Source of the DNA: DASSQJ01 sp963726295
GTDB lineage: Bacteria > Actinomycetota > Actinomycetes > Actinomycetales > Dermatophilaceae
Direction: 5' to 3'
Length of the DNA: 64,000 nt
Assembly: GCA_963726295.1 (NCBI GenBank)
Contig: CAVSBW010000012.1
Coordinates: forward strand, 62,001-126,000
In this document: positions 16,542 through 26,092 of the stretch, in pieces
Layout: each line of letters begins with the position of its first letter
Numbering within the stretch: the first letter of the stretch is position 1
Made by a program: the position numbers and the translations under genes
The notes under the pieces: generated by a model
Seen by the model: only the letters and a program-made list of their open reading frames with translations
Told to the model about the DNA's origin: nothing
The model's database searches: none

Positions 16542-19535
16542 GTGAGCTCACGCGCGCCCTCCTCGGTCCCGGCCTCGATCGCCCGGCTCGGGTTCGACGA
16601 CCCGAAGCGCGCGACCACCCTGCTCGACGACCCCGCCCTTGCCGAGATCGCCGGCGCGCCGGACCGGATCGACGAGGGCGGGCTGTCGGAGGGGCTGGCG
16701 GAGGCGGCCGACCCGGACGGCGCCCTGCTCGCGCTGCTCCGGTTCATGGAGGTGGTCAACCGCGACCCCGGCCTGCGGTCCGAGGTGACCGCCGTGCTCA
16801 CCACCCCCGGCCCGCGGCGGGCCCGGCTGATGCGGGTCCTCGGGGCGTCGTCGGCCCTCGGTGACCACCTGGTCGCCCACCCCGAGCACTGGCGGGCGGT
16901 CATGGACGCCGAGCCGATGTCCCCCGACCGGCGCCGCGAGGCGCTCGTGGCGGCGGTCACCGACGCCGAGGGCGTGGAGCCGGCCGACGCGCTGCGCGTC
17001 GCCTACCGCGAACAGCTGCTCGGGATCGTCGCGCTCGACCTCGAGGGTGACCCGCTCGAGACCCTGCCCGGCACGGCCGAGGCCCTCGCCGACCTCGCCG
17101 ACGCCGCCCTGGAGGCCGCCCTCGTCATCGCCCGGGCGGAGGTGGGGGAGGCCGCCGGCCGCACCCGGCTGGCCGTCATCGCGATGGGCAAGACCGGGGC
17201 CCGCGAGCTCAACTACATCTCCGACGTCGACGTCATCTTCGTCGCCGAGCCCGCCGAGGGCGTCCCGGAGGACGAGGCGGTCGCCGTGGCCACGGACCTC
17301 GCGACCCGGCTCATGCGGCTGTGCTCGGCCTCGACCGCCACCGGGTCGTTGTGGCAGGTCGACCCGGCGCTGCGCCCCGAGGGCAAGGCGGGTCCCCTGG
17401 TGCGCACGGTCGCCAGCCACCGGTCGTACTACGAGCGGTGGGCCAAGACGTGGGAGTTCCAGGCCCTCCTCAAGGCACGGCCCGCGGCGGGGGACGCCGA
17501 GGTCGGGCTGGCGTACTGCGAGGCGGTGCAGCCGATGGTGTGGCAGGCCTCGAGCCGAGAGAACTTCGTCGACGACGTCCAGGCCATGCGGCGCCGGGTC
17601 GAGCAGCACATCCCGCCGGCCGAGGCCGAGCGGCAGATCAAGCTCGGCGCCGGCGGGCTGCGCGACGTCGAGTTCTCGGTGCAGCTGCTCCAGCTCGTGC
17701 ACGGCCGGGCCGACGAGTCGCTGCGGGGGGCCAGCACCCTGGACGCCCTCGACGCGCTGTCGGCCGGGGGCTACGTCGGGCGCGACGACGCCGCGACGCT
17801 CTCGACCGCCTACCGCTACCTGCGCGCCCTCGAGCACCGGGTGCAGCTCCGGCGGCTGCGACGCACCCACCTGATGCCGACGGCCGAGGTCGACCTGCGC
17901 CGGCTCGGCCGCTCGCTCGGCCACCGCAGCTCACCCGAGGAGGCGGTGCTCACCCAGTGGCGCACGCACCGCCGTGAGGTGCGACGGCTGCACGAGCGCA
18001 TCTTCTACCGGCCGCTGCTCTCGGCCGTGGCCCGCCTCTCGGACCAGGACGTCCGGCTCACCCCCGAGGCGGCCCGCGCGCGACTCGCCGCGCTCGGCTT
18101 CACCGACCCCGCCGGCGCGCTGCGCCACCTCGAGGCCCTGACCGACGGGGTGAGCCGCCGCGCCGCCATCCAGCGCCAGCTCCTGCCGGTGATGCTCGGG
18201 TGGTTCGCGGACGAGGCCGACCCGGACGCCGGGCTGCTCGCCTTCCGGAGGATCAGCGACGAGCTGGGGTCCACACACTGGTACCTCCGGCTGCTCCGCG
18301 ACGAGGGGACGGCCGCCGAGCGCCTCGCACACACCCTGGCGCGCAGCCGGTTCGCGGCCGGGCTGCTCGAGCAGGCACCCGAGTGCGTCCAGTTCCTCGG
18401 CGACACCCGGGGCCTGGAGCCGCGCGCCCGCGAGGACCTGCTGCGGCGGATGCGCTCGGCGGCCGGGCGCAAGGACGACGCCGAGTCGGCGGTGCTGGCG
18501 GCGCGCACCATCCGGCGCTCGGAGCTGTTCCGGGTCGCCGTGGCCGACCTCTCGGGCCAGCTCGGGTTGGACGACGTCGGCCGTGCCATGACCGACCTCA
18601 CCTCCGCACTCCTCGAGGTGGCCCTCGAGCAGTGCGTCCTGGAGGTCGAGCACGCGAGCGGCGCCCCGGCGCTGACCCGGCTGCTCGTCGTCGGCATGGG
18701 CCGCCTCGGCGGGGGCGAGCAGGGCTACGGGTCCGACGCCGACGTGCTCTTCGTGCACGACCCGGTGCCGGGTGCCGACGAGCTCGCGGCCCAGCAGCAG
18801 GCCATGGAGGTCGTCAAGCGGCTCATCGCGCTGCTCGGGCGCGCCGGCCCCGACCCCAACCTCGACGTCGACGCGTCGCTGCGCCCGGAGGGCAAGAACG
18901 GCCCGCTCGTCCGCTCCCTCGGTTCGTACCGCGAGTACTACGCGCGCTGGTCCCTGGTCTGGGAGGCGCAGGCGCTGTTGCGGGCCACCCCGCTCGCCGG
19001 GGACGAGGAGCTGGGCCGGGCCTTCACCGAGCTGGTCGACCCGATCCGCTGGCCGGTCGGTGGGCTCGACGCCGGCCAGGTGCGCGAGGTCCGCACGCTC
19101 AAGGCCCGCGTGGAGGCCGAGCGGCTGCCGCGAGGCGCCGACCGCAAGACGCACTTCAAGCTGGGTCACGGTGGGCTGTCGGACGTCGAGTGGGTGGCCC
19201 AGCTCGTGCAGCTGCGGCACGCCGCCGAGCACGAGGGCCTGCGGACCACCTCGACGACCGAGGCGCTCACCACCGCCGAGAAGGCGGGGTTGTTGGAGCC
19301 CGCGAACGCCGATGCGCTCACCGCGGCCTGGCGCCTGGCGTCGGCGATGCGCAACGCCGGCGTGCTGTACCGGGGTAGGGCGGTCGAAGCCGTCCCCAGC
19401 CGGGGTCGTGACGCGGACGGCATCGCTCGCATCCTCGGCCTTCCCCCGGGTTCGGGACAGGAGCTCTCCGAGCGGTACCGGCGGGTGGCCCGTCGCTCGC
19501 GCTCGGCGTTCGAGCACGAGTTCTTCGACGACTGA
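16542..19535 (+). CDS. glnE: Bifunctional glutamine synthetase adenylyltransferase/adenylyl-removing enzyme
   Basis: A roughly 997-residue protein with two nucleotidyltransferase domains, the usual GlnE length. The N-terminal adenylyl-removing half has GARELNYISDVDVIFV; the C-terminal adenylyltransferase half has GGGEQGYGSDADVLFVHD. Each half carries a DPALRPEGK/DASLRPEGK repeat and a KLGAGGLRDVEF/KLGHGGLSDVEW repeat, showing the internal duplication. It controls glutamine synthetase by reversible adenylylation. The start is one of two adjacent GTG codons (16539 or 16542). Confidence 0.94.
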   Translation: MSSRAPSSVPASIARLGFDDPKRATTLLDDPALAEIAGAPDRIDEGGLSEGLAEAADPDGALLALLRFMEVVNRDPGLRSEVTAVLTTPGPRRARLMRVLGASSALGDHLVAHPEHWRAVMDAEPMSPDRRREALVAAVTDAEGVEPADALRVAYREQLLGIVALDLEGDPLETLPGTAEALADLADAALEAALVIARAEVGEAAGRTRLAVIAMGKTGARELNYISDVDVIFVAEPAEGVPEDEAVAVATDLATRLMRLCSASTATGSLWQVDPALRPEGKAGPLVRTVASHRSYYERWAKTWEFQALLKARPAAGDAEVGLAYCEAVQPMVWQASSRENFVDDVQAMRRRVEQHIPPAEAERQIKLGAGGLRDVEFSVQLLQLVHGRADESLRGASTLDALDALSAGGYVGRDDAATLSTAYRYLRALEHRVQLRRLRRTHLMPTAEVDLRRLGRSLGHRSSPEEAVLTQWRTHRREVRRLHERIFYRPLLSAVARLSDQDVRLTPEAARARLAALGFTDPAGALRHLEALTDGVSRRAAIQRQLLPVMLGWFADEADPDAGLLAFRRISDELGSTHWYLRLLRDEGTAAERLAHTLARSRFAAGLLEQAPECVQFLGDTRGLEPRAREDLLRRMRSAAGRKDDAESAVLAARTIRRSELFRVAVADLSGQLGLDDVGRAMTDLTSALLEVALEQCVLEVEHASGAPALTRLLVVGMGRLGGGEQGYGSDADVLFVHDPVPGADELAAQQQAMEVVKRLIALLGRAGPDPNLDVDASLRPEGKNGPLVRSLGSYREYYARWSLVWEAQALLRATPLAGDEELGRAFTELVDPIRWPVGGLDAGQVREVRTLKARVEAERLPRGADRKTHFKLGHGGLSDVEWVAQLVQLRHAAEHEGLRTTSTTEALTTAEKAGLLEPANADALTAAWRLASAMRNAGVLYRGRAVEAVPSRGRDADGIARILGLPPGSGQELSERYRRVARRSRSAFEHEFFDD

Positions 19536-19601
19536 CCGGCACCCGGTGCGGTGGCCGGCACCGGTCCTCGGACGGCCGACGGGCAGGGCCACCGGCGAAC
19601 C

Positions 19602-19614
19602 TAGACTTGGGCCC
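19602..19614 (+). promoter_or_regulatory. Leaderless -10 element of the his operon
   Basis: TAGACT (19602-19607) ends 7 nt before the hisD ATG at 19615 and no Shine-Dalgarno is present. Confidence 0.45.
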
Positions 19615-20958
19615 ATGCCCGAGAACGCCAGCCGTGCCATGGCGCGCCTGGACCTGCGCGGACGCCGGCCCGGCCGGCGCGAGCTGCGGGCCGCCCTGCC
19701 CCGTGCCGAGCTCGACGTGGAGGCGGCCCTCACGGCCGTCCGGCCGGTGGTCGAGGACGTCCGCGAGCGCGGTGCCGCCGCGCTCCACGACGCGGCCGCG
19801 CGCTTCGACGGGGTCTCGCCCGAGCGCCTGCGGGTGCCCGCCGAGGTGGTCTCCGCCGCCGTCGACACCCTCGACCCGGCCGTCCGGGCCGCGCTCGAGG
19901 AGTCGATCAGCCGGGCGCGCACCGTCCACGCCGACCAGCGCCGTGCCGACGTCACGACCCGGGTCGCCGCCGGTGGCACCGTCACCGAGCGCTGGGTCCC
20001 GGTGGACCGCGTGGGGCTCTACGTCCCCGGCGGCCTGGCCGTGTACCCGAGCAGCGTCGTCATGAACGTCGTCCCCGCCCAGCTCGCCGGCGTGCCGAGC
20101 CTGGCCGTCGCGTCCCCGCCGCAGCGAGACCACGGGGGCTGGCCGCACCCGACCATCCTCGCCGCCTGTGCGCTCCTCGGCGTCGACGAGGTCTACGCCA
20201 TGGGCGGAGCGCAGGCCGTGGCCGCGTTCGCGTACGGGTTCGAGGAGGAGGGTGCGGTGTGCGAGCCGGTCTCGCTCGTCACCGGTCCCGGCAACATCTA
20301 CGTCGCCGCGGCCAAGCGGATGCTCAAGGGCCTGATCGGCATCGACGCCGAGGCCGGCCCCACCGAGATCGCCGTCCTCGCCGACGCCACCGCCGACCCC
20401 GAGCACGTCGCTGCCGACCTGGTGAGCCAGGCCGAGCACGACCCGCTCGCCGCGTCGGTGCTCGTCACGGACAGCGCCGAGCTCGCCGACGCCGTCGACG
20501 GGGCCCTGGTTCGGAGGGTGGCCGCTGCGAAGCACGCCGAACGGGTGGCCACCGCCCTCGCCGGACGCCAGTCGGCTGTCGTGCTCGTCGACGACGTCGA
20601 GGTCGGTCTCGACGTCGTCAACGCCTACGCGGCGGAGCACCTCGAGATCCACACCGCCGATGCCACGGCGGTGGCCGGCCGGGTGCGCAACGCCGGTGCG
20701 GTCTTCGTCGGCACGTGGGCCCCGGTGAGCCTCGGCGACTACTGCGCCGGGTCGAACCACGTCCTGCCCACCGGCGGGTGCGCGGCGCACAGCAGCGGGC
20801 TCTCGGTGCAGTCGTTCCTGCGCGGCATCCACGTCGTCGAGTACGACGAGGCGGCACTGCGTGAGGTGGGTGCCCACGTCGTGGCCCTCGCCCGGGCCGA
20901 GGACCTACCGGCCCACGGCGAGGCCGTGCTGGCCCGCGCCCCTGAGCTGGACCGGTAG
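19615..20958 (+). CDS. hisD: Histidinol dehydrogenase
   Basis: A 447-residue enzyme making histidine from histidinol in two NAD-dependent steps. Family blocks: RVGLYVPGGLAVYPSSV, YAMGGAQAVAAFAYG, VTGPGNIYVA, the catalytic pair in SQAEHDPLA (Glu-His) and GDYCAGSNHVLPTGG. It heads the operon hisD-C-B-unknown-H-priA. An in-frame ATG at residue 9 (MARLDLRG) is an alternative start, but the -10 box fits the first ATG. Confidence 0.96.
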   Translation: MPENASRAMARLDLRGRRPGRRELRAALPRAELDVEAALTAVRPVVEDVRERGAAALHDAAARFDGVSPERLRVPAEVVSAAVDTLDPAVRAALEESISRARTVHADQRRADVTTRVAAGGTVTERWVPVDRVGLYVPGGLAVYPSSVVMNVVPAQLAGVPSLAVASPPQRDHGGWPHPTILAACALLGVDEVYAMGGAQAVAAFAYGFEEEGAVCEPVSLVTGPGNIYVAAAKRMLKGLIGIDAEAGPTEIAVLADATADPEHVAADLVSQAEHDPLAASVLVTDSAELADAVDGALVRRVAAAKHAERVATALAGRQSAVVLVDDVEVGLDVVNAYAAEHLEIHTADATAVAGRVRNAGAVFVGTWAPVSLGDYCAGSNHVLPTGGCAAHSSGLSVQSFLRGIHVVEYDEAALREVGAHVVALARAEDLPAHGEAVLARAPELDR

Positions 20959-20962
20959 CCGC

Positions 20963-22093
20963 GTGGACGCCCGCACGACGGTGGAGTCGATGCTGCGCCC
21001 GGACCTGCGCGGTCGCACGCCCTACGGCGCCCCGCAGCTCGACGTGCCGGTGGCGCTCAACACCAACGAGAACTCCTACCCGGTGCCCGACGTCGTGGCC
21101 GCTGCGATGACGACCGCCGTGGAGGAGGTCGCGCGGGGGCTGAACCGCTACCCCGACCGCGAGTTCACCCGCCTGCGCGGAGCGCTCGCCCGGTACCTCT
21201 CGCGCTCGGGCACGGCGCTCCAGCCCGAGCAGGTGTGGGCCGGCAACGGGTCGAACGAGGTGCTCCTCCACCTGCTCCAGGCGTTCGGGGGGCCGGGACG
21301 CACCGCCCTCGGCTTCACGCCGGCGTACTCGATGCACCCGATCATCTCGAGAACCACCCAGACGGCGTGGGTCGACGGCCTGCGCGGTGTCGCGGGTGGC
21401 GGCGCGTTCGACCTCGACGTCGCATCGGCACTCGAGCAGGTGGCGCGGCACCGCCCCGACGTCGTGTTCCTCTGCTCCCCGAACAACCCGACGGGCACCG
21501 CGCTCGAGCTGGACGTCGTGGAGGCGATCCACGACGCCGCCCCGGGGTCGCTCGTCGTCGTCGACGAGGCCTACGCCGAGTTCGCGCGGCCGGGCACCCG
21601 GAGCGCCCTGGCGCTCCTCGCGGGGAGGCCCCGGCTCGTCGTCACCCGGACGATGAGCAAGGCCTTCGCCCTCGCCGGGGGGCGCCTGGGCTACCTCGCC
21701 GCCGACCCCGCGCTCGTCGACGCCCTGCGCCTCGTGCGGATGCCGTACCACCTGTCGACGACGACGCAGGCCGTGGCGCTCGCCGCCCTCGCGCACGACG
21801 ACCTCATGCTCGAGACGGTCGGGGTCGTCAAGGACCAGCGCGACCGCATCGTCGCCGCGCTGACCGCGATGGGCCTGGAGCCCGTGCAGAGCGACGCCAA
21901 CTTCGTCCTCTTCGGCCACCTCGCCGACAGCCGGGTGACCTGGCATGCACTGCTGGATCGCGGCGTCCTCGTCCGCGACGTCGGCATCCCCCACTATCTT
22001 CGTGTCACGGCAGGCACGCCGGAGGAGACCACCGCCTTCCTCGACGCGCTCGCCGGCCTCGTCCCGACCCACCGTGCAGGAGCCCCCTCGTGA
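20963..22093 (+). CDS. hisC: Histidinol-phosphate aminotransferase
   Basis: A 376-residue class I/II PLP aminotransferase. Motifs: LNTNENSYPVP at the N-terminus, GNGSNEVL, SPNNPTG, VVVDEAYAEF and the PLP lysine in TMSKAFALAGGRLGY. It transaminates imidazole-acetol phosphate. The GTG start lies 4 nt after the hisD stop and the 3' end overlaps hisB by 4 nt (GTGA). Confidence 0.95.
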   Translation: MDARTTVESMLRPDLRGRTPYGAPQLDVPVALNTNENSYPVPDVVAAAMTTAVEEVARGLNRYPDREFTRLRGALARYLSRSGTALQPEQVWAGNGSNEVLLHLLQAFGGPGRTALGFTPAYSMHPIISRTTQTAWVDGLRGVAGGGAFDLDVASALEQVARHRPDVVFLCSPNNPTGTALELDVVEAIHDAAPGSLVVVDEAYAEFARPGTRSALALLAGRPRLVVTRTMSKAFALAGGRLGYLAADPALVDALRLVRMPYHLSTTTQAVALAALAHDDLMLETVGVVKDQRDRIVAALTAMGLEPVQSDANFVLFGHLADSRVTWHALLDRGVLVRDVGIPHYLRVTAGTPEETTAFLDALAGLVPTHRAGAPS

Positions 22094-22704
22094 GCACCGC
22101 CGAGACCCACCGCACCGCCACGGTGCGCCGGGCCACGTCCGAGAGCACCGTCGAGGTCGCCGTCGACCTCGACGGCACCGGGCGCGGGGAGGTGAGCACC
22201 GGGCTGCCGTTCTACGACCACATGCTGCTGTCGCTGGCCAAGCACTCGCTCATCGACCTCACGGTCAGCGCGGAGGGGGACACCGACGTCGATGCCCACC
22301 ACACGGTCGAGGACGTCGCCATCGTGCTCGGCCAGGCGGTCCGGGAGGCACTCGGCGACAAGCGCGGCATCGCCCGGTTCGGCGACGCCACCGTCCCGCT
22401 CGACGAGGCCCTCGTCCAGGCCGTCGTCGACGTCGCCGGCCGTCCGTACGTCGTCCACACCGGTGAGCCGGCCGGTCAGGAGTACGTCGTCATCGGCGGC
22501 CACTACGTCGGGTCGCTGACCCGCCACGTCCTCGAGTCCTTCGCCCACCACGCCCAGGTCGCCCTTCACGTGCGCGTGCTGGCGGGGCGCGATCCCCACC
22601 ACGTCGTGGAGGCCCAGTTCAAGGCCCTCGCTCGAGCCCTGCGCGCCGCCGTCGCCCTCGACCCGAGGGTCGAGGGTGTCCCGAGTGCCAAGGGAGCGCT
22701 CTAG
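22090..22704 (+). CDS. hisB: Imidazoleglycerol-phosphate dehydratase
   Basis: A 204-residue monofunctional HisB; the N-terminal phosphatase domain of the E. coli protein is absent, as usual in actinobacteria. Mn-binding His-rich motifs are visible: DAHHTVEDVA, HVLESFAHHA and RDPHHVVEA. GTG start overlapping the hisC stop. Confidence 0.96.
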   Translation: MSTAETHRTATVRRATSESTVEVAVDLDGTGRGEVSTGLPFYDHMLLSLAKHSLIDLTVSAEGDTDVDAHHTVEDVAIVLGQAVREALGDKRGIARFGDATVPLDEALVQAVVDVAGRPYVVHTGEPAGQEYVVIGGHYVGSLTRHVLESFAHHAQVALHVRVLAGRDPHHVVEAQFKALARALRAAVALDPRVEGVPSAKGAL

Positions 22705-22707
22705 GCC

Positions 22708-23379
22708 GTGGCTGCCCAGGCACAAGCCGGCGCCGGGCACGGACTGCTGCTCGTGCACGGCTCTGCGTCGGTCGTCGCCCGGTGGCTGCGCAAGGGTCTG
22801 GTGTCGGCCAGGCTCGCGCGGTACGGGGAGTGGACCGGCGTCACCCTCGCGGAGGAGCGCGCCCGCAGTGCCGCCCCCTACGACGTCGGGCTCGAGGTCT
22901 TGGTCTCCCGCCCGGCGCCGAGGCGGGCGCGACCGGTGATCGCCTTCGTCGACGTGCGCGGTCGTGCTGCGATCTCGGTGCAGGGCGGCGGACTCCGGCG
23001 CACCCAGCGCTGGCTCGTGTGGGAGCCCGGCACCGGGGTCGTCCCCACCCCTTCGCTCCCGCCGCTCTCCGTGCCGCGGCTGCTCGCCGCCGCCCGTGCG
23101 TCCGGACCCGTGCGCGCCGAGGAGGTCGGTGCGGTGCTGGCGTCGACCCGCGGGACGCCGGTCGACCTGCTCGTCACCGTGCTCGGACTGCTCGGTCTCC
23201 CCGGTCGCGACCTGCTCGTCGACGGCGACACCGAGGACGCCACCGACGTCCAGCCCTCGTTCCGGTCCGTGGCGGCCTTCGACCGTCTCGTCGCCGACGA
23301 GACGGACCACCGGGAGGAGTGGAGCGCGGCCTGGGGCGGACGTCCGCCCGGCCCCGGCCCCGGTCGGGACCAGTCGTGA
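22708..23379 (+). CDS. Conserved hypothetical protein inside the his operon
   Basis: A 223-residue protein of unknown function between hisB and hisH, with a GTG start 3 nt after hisB and a GTGA overlap into hisH. No signal peptide or membrane segment. The N-terminal half has alternating hydrophobic strands (GHGLLLVHGSASVVARWLRK, PVIAFVDVRGRAAISVQGGG); the C-terminal part is helical and acidic and ends in a Gly/Pro tail. I recognise no catalytic motif. The tight coupling suggests it is made in step with the histidine enzymes. Confidence 0.75.
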   Translation: MAAQAQAGAGHGLLLVHGSASVVARWLRKGLVSARLARYGEWTGVTLAEERARSAAPYDVGLEVLVSRPAPRRARPVIAFVDVRGRAAISVQGGGLRRTQRWLVWEPGTGVVPTPSLPPLSVPRLLAAARASGPVRAEEVGAVLASTRGTPVDLLVTVLGLLGLPGRDLLVDGDTEDATDVQPSFRSVAAFDRLVADETDHREEWSAAWGGRPPGPGPGRDQS

Positions 23380-24017
23380 GCCGCGGCGTCGTCGTCCTCG
23401 ACTACGGCAGCGGCAACGTGCGCTCCGCCGTGCGCGCCCTCGAGCACGTGGGCGCCCGGGTGACTCTCACCGCCGACCGCACCGCTGCCCTGGACGCCGA
23501 CGGACTCTTCGTCCCCGGGGTCGGCAACTTCCACGCCTGCATGGCCGGGCTGGCCGCCGCCGACGGGCCGTACGTCATCGACCACCGCCTCGCCGGGAGC
23601 CGCCCGGTCCTCGGGGTGTGCGTCGGTATGCAGGTGCTGTTCGAGGGGTCGACCGAGCCCAGCGACGCGCCGGTGGCCGGCGTGGGGGAGTGGCCCGGCA
23701 CCGTGTCGCGCCTGGCGGCGCCGGTCGTGCCGCACATGGGCTGGTCGACGGTGGAGGCGCCCACGGGGAGCACGCTGTTCGCCGGCATCGGGTCGGAGCG
23801 CTTCTACTTCGTCCACTCCTACGCCGCGCACACCTGGGACCTGGCACCGAGCGACGGTCCGATGGCCGCCGTCGAGCCGCTGGTGACGTGGGCCGTGCAC
23901 GGCGAGCGGTTCGTGGCCGCCGTCGAGAACGGCCCGCTCACCGCCACCCAGTTCCACCCCGAGAAGTCCGGCGACGCCGGCCTCGCCCTCCTCGAGAACT
24001 GGGTCCACTCGCTCTGA
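23376..24017 (+). CDS. hisH: Imidazole glycerol phosphate synthase, glutaminase subunit
   Basis: A 213-residue class I glutamine amidotransferase. The triad is visible: Cys in LGVCVGMQ, His and Glu in QFHPEKSG. LDYGSGNVRSA opens the protein and VPGVGNFHACM holds the oxyanion strand. It supplies ammonia to HisF, but no hisF lies in this window; priA follows after 88 nt. Confidence 0.95.
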   Translation: MSRGVVVLDYGSGNVRSAVRALEHVGARVTLTADRTAALDADGLFVPGVGNFHACMAGLAAADGPYVIDHRLAGSRPVLGVCVGMQVLFEGSTEPSDAPVAGVGEWPGTVSRLAAPVVPHMGWSTVEAPTGSTLFAGIGSERFYFVHSYAAHTWDLAPSDGPMAAVEPLVTWAVHGERFVAAVENGPLTATQFHPEKSGDAGLALLENWVHSL

Positions 24018-24105
24018 GGCGGTCCCGGTCGTGGACCTGCTCGAGCGCGGCGCCCCGGTGCTCGGCAGACTGGGGCGCGCACCGCACCCGACCCGGAGGA
24101 CACCC

Positions 24106-24855
24106 GTGACCGCCAGCGCGCCCGACCCGCCCCACCTCGAGCTGCTGCCCGCCGTCGACGTCGTCGACGGTCGTGCCGTCCAGCTCGTCCAGGGGGTCGC
24201 CGGCAGCGGCCGCGAGTTCGGCGACCCCCTCGAAGCGGCGATGCGCTGGCAGGAGCAGGGCGCGGAGTGGCTGCACCTCGTGGACCTCGACGCCGCCTTC
24301 GGCCGCGGCTCCAACGCCGACCTGCTCGCCGACATCGTCGGCCGCCTCGACATCGCTGTCGAGATGAGCGGCGGCATCCGTGACGAGGCCTCGCTCGTGC
24401 GAGCCCTGGCCACCGGGTGCCGGCGGGTCAACGTCGGCACCGCGGCGCTCGAGGACCCCGAGTGGACCGCCCGCGCCATCGCCGAGCACGGAGACCGCGT
24501 CGCGGTGGGCCTGGACGTCCGCGGGACCACCCTCGCCGCGCGCGGCTGGACCCGCGACGGAGGCGACCTGTACGAGACCCTCGCCCGGCTCGACGCCGAG
24601 GGCTGCGCCCGCTACGTCGTCACCGACGTCGCCAGGGACGGGATGATGGCCGGCCCCAACCTCGCGCTCCTGCGCGACGTGTGCGCCCGAACCGACCGGC
24701 CCGTCGTGGCGTCCGGGGGCATCTCCACCCTCGACGACGTCGCCGCCATCCGCTCGCTCACCGGCCACGGTGTCGAGGGGGCGATCGTCGGCTCGGCGCT
24801 CTACCGCGGGGCGTTCACGCTGCCCGAGGCCCTCGAGGTCGCCGGACGTCCGTAG
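24106..24855 (+). CDS. priA: Phosphoribosyl isomerase HisA/PriA
   Basis: A 249-residue TIM-barrel isomerase of the HisA family. LLPAVDVVDGRAVQLVQG carries the first catalytic Asp, EMSGGIRDEASL the phosphate site, VVTDVARDGMMAGPNL the second Asp and VVASGGIS the C-terminal phosphate-binding loop. In actinobacteria this enzyme is usually PriA, serving both histidine (HisA) and tryptophan (TrpF) synthesis; the dual role is inferred. I chose GTG at 24106 because GGAGGA lies 5 nt upstream; the upstream extension is not conserved-looking. Confidence 0.93.
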   Translation: MTASAPDPPHLELLPAVDVVDGRAVQLVQGVAGSGREFGDPLEAAMRWQEQGAEWLHLVDLDAAFGRGSNADLLADIVGRLDIAVEMSGGIRDEASLVRALATGCRRVNVGTAALEDPEWTARAIAEHGDRVAVGLDVRGTTLAARGWTRDGGDLYETLARLDAEGCARYVVTDVARDGMMAGPNLALLRDVCARTDRPVVASGGISTLDDVAAIRSLTGHGVEGAIVGSALYRGAFTLPEALEVAGRP

Positions 24856-24874
24856 CGGGTGCCACCATGACCGG

Positions 24875-26083
24875 GTGATCGCCCGCTACCGCCGCGTCCT
24901 CGCCGACCCGGCCCTGCGGCGCGTCCTCGTGCTCGGCTTCCTCATCCGGATGCCGATGTTCACGGCCATGGTCGTGGTGACCCTGCACGTGGTCAGCCAC
25001 CTCGGGCGCTCCTACGGCGCGGCCGGGGCGGTCATCGGCCTGCTCACCTTCGCGATCGCGGTCGGCGGCCCGTGGCGCGGCCGGCTGCTCGACCGCGTGG
25101 GGCTGCGCCGGGTCGTGCTGCCCTCGCTCGTCATCGGGCTCGCCTGCTGGTCGGTGGCACCGTTCGTCGGGTACTGGCCCCTCCTCGCACTCGTCGCCCT
25201 CGCCGGGCTGTTCTTCGTCCCGATCCCGGCGATCATCCGCCAGGCCGTCATCGCGGTCGTGCCAGAGAGCGAGCGGCGCACCGCGATCTCTCTGGACTCC
25301 GTCCTGGTCGAGCTCTCCTTCCTCGTCGGGCCGCCGCTCGGCGTCTGGGCCGCGACCACCTACCCGACGCCGTGGGTCCTGTTCACCATCGAGATGTTCG
25401 GCGTGCTCGCCGGCGGGGTGCTGTGGCTCGTGAACCCGGCGATCGTCGAGGCCCGCCCCGCCGTCGACGCGGCCCCGGCACCGGTCGCGGGCACCCGGTC
25501 CTGGTTCCGCCCCCGGTTCCTCGCCGTGCTCCTCGCCACCGTCGCGACGATGTTCGTGCTGGGCGCCTCGGACCTCGCGTTCGTGGCGGCACTGCGCGAC
25601 TTCGACGCGATCGGCTCGGTGGGCTGGGTGATTGCCGTCTGGGGGATGGGCTCCCTCGTCGGGGGGCTCCTCTACGGGGGGTGGCACCGCTCCCTCTCCG
25701 CCTTCTGGCTCCTCGGCGCGCTCGCCGTCGTGACCGCGCCGATGGCCCTGGCGGTCGGGCCGCTCTCGCTCGCGGCGCTCTCCTTCGTGGCGGGGCTCCT
25801 CTGCGCGCCCACGATCACGGCCACCGTCGACCAGGTCAGCCGGGTCGTCCCGGACTCCGCCCGCTCCGAGGCGATGGGCTGGCACGCCTCGGCGATGACC
25901 GTGGGCATGGCGCTCGGCGCGCCCCTGGCCGGTCTCGCCATGGACCGGCTGGGCTGGGGCGCCGGGTTCCTCCTCGCCGCCGGCCTGGGGCTGGCGGTGG
26001 CGGCCGTGGGGGCGACGGCCACGACCATCGCCCGTCGGGCGGTGCCGGTGGTGGTGGCCGCGCACGAGGCCGGTGCCCGCTAG
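24875..26083 (+). CDS. MFS transporter (first of two paralogues)
   Basis: A 402-residue major facilitator protein with about 12 hydrophobic segments. The loop GPWRGRLLDRVGLRRVVLP between helices 2 and 3 is the MFS signature region; PESERRTAISLD and APTITATVDQVSR are conserved with the second copy at 32204-33427. The substrate is unknown; the family resembles drug-efflux MFS proteins. GTG start 19 nt after priA, so it may be co-transcribed with the his genes, though a role in histidine metabolism is not implied. Confidence 0.85.
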   Translation: MIARYRRVLADPALRRVLVLGFLIRMPMFTAMVVVTLHVVSHLGRSYGAAGAVIGLLTFAIAVGGPWRGRLLDRVGLRRVVLPSLVIGLACWSVAPFVGYWPLLALVALAGLFFVPIPAIIRQAVIAVVPESERRTAISLDSVLVELSFLVGPPLGVWAATTYPTPWVLFTIEMFGVLAGGVLWLVNPAIVEARPAVDAAPAPVAGTRSWFRPRFLAVLLATVATMFVLGASDLAFVAALRDFDAIGSVGWVIAVWGMGSLVGGLLYGGWHRSLSAFWLLGALAVVTAPMALAVGPLSLAALSFVAGLLCAPTITATVDQVSRVVPDSARSEAMGWHASAMTVGMALGAPLAGLAMDRLGWGAGFLLAAGLGLAVAAVGATATTIARRAVPVVVAAHEAGAR

Positions 26084-26092
26084 CCTCGCCGG
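26081..26092 (+). promoter_or_regulatory. Leaderless -10 element of the SseB-like gene
   Basis: TAGCCT (26081-26086) overlaps the MFS stop codon and ends 6 nt before the ATG at 26093. Confidence 0.4.

Noticed and set aside
16548..17924. Long minus-strand frames opposite glnE, and similar ones opposite metZ, panB, pheT and recN.
   Set aside because: High-GC codon bias leaves open antisense frames; the sense genes have clear motifs and the shadows have none.
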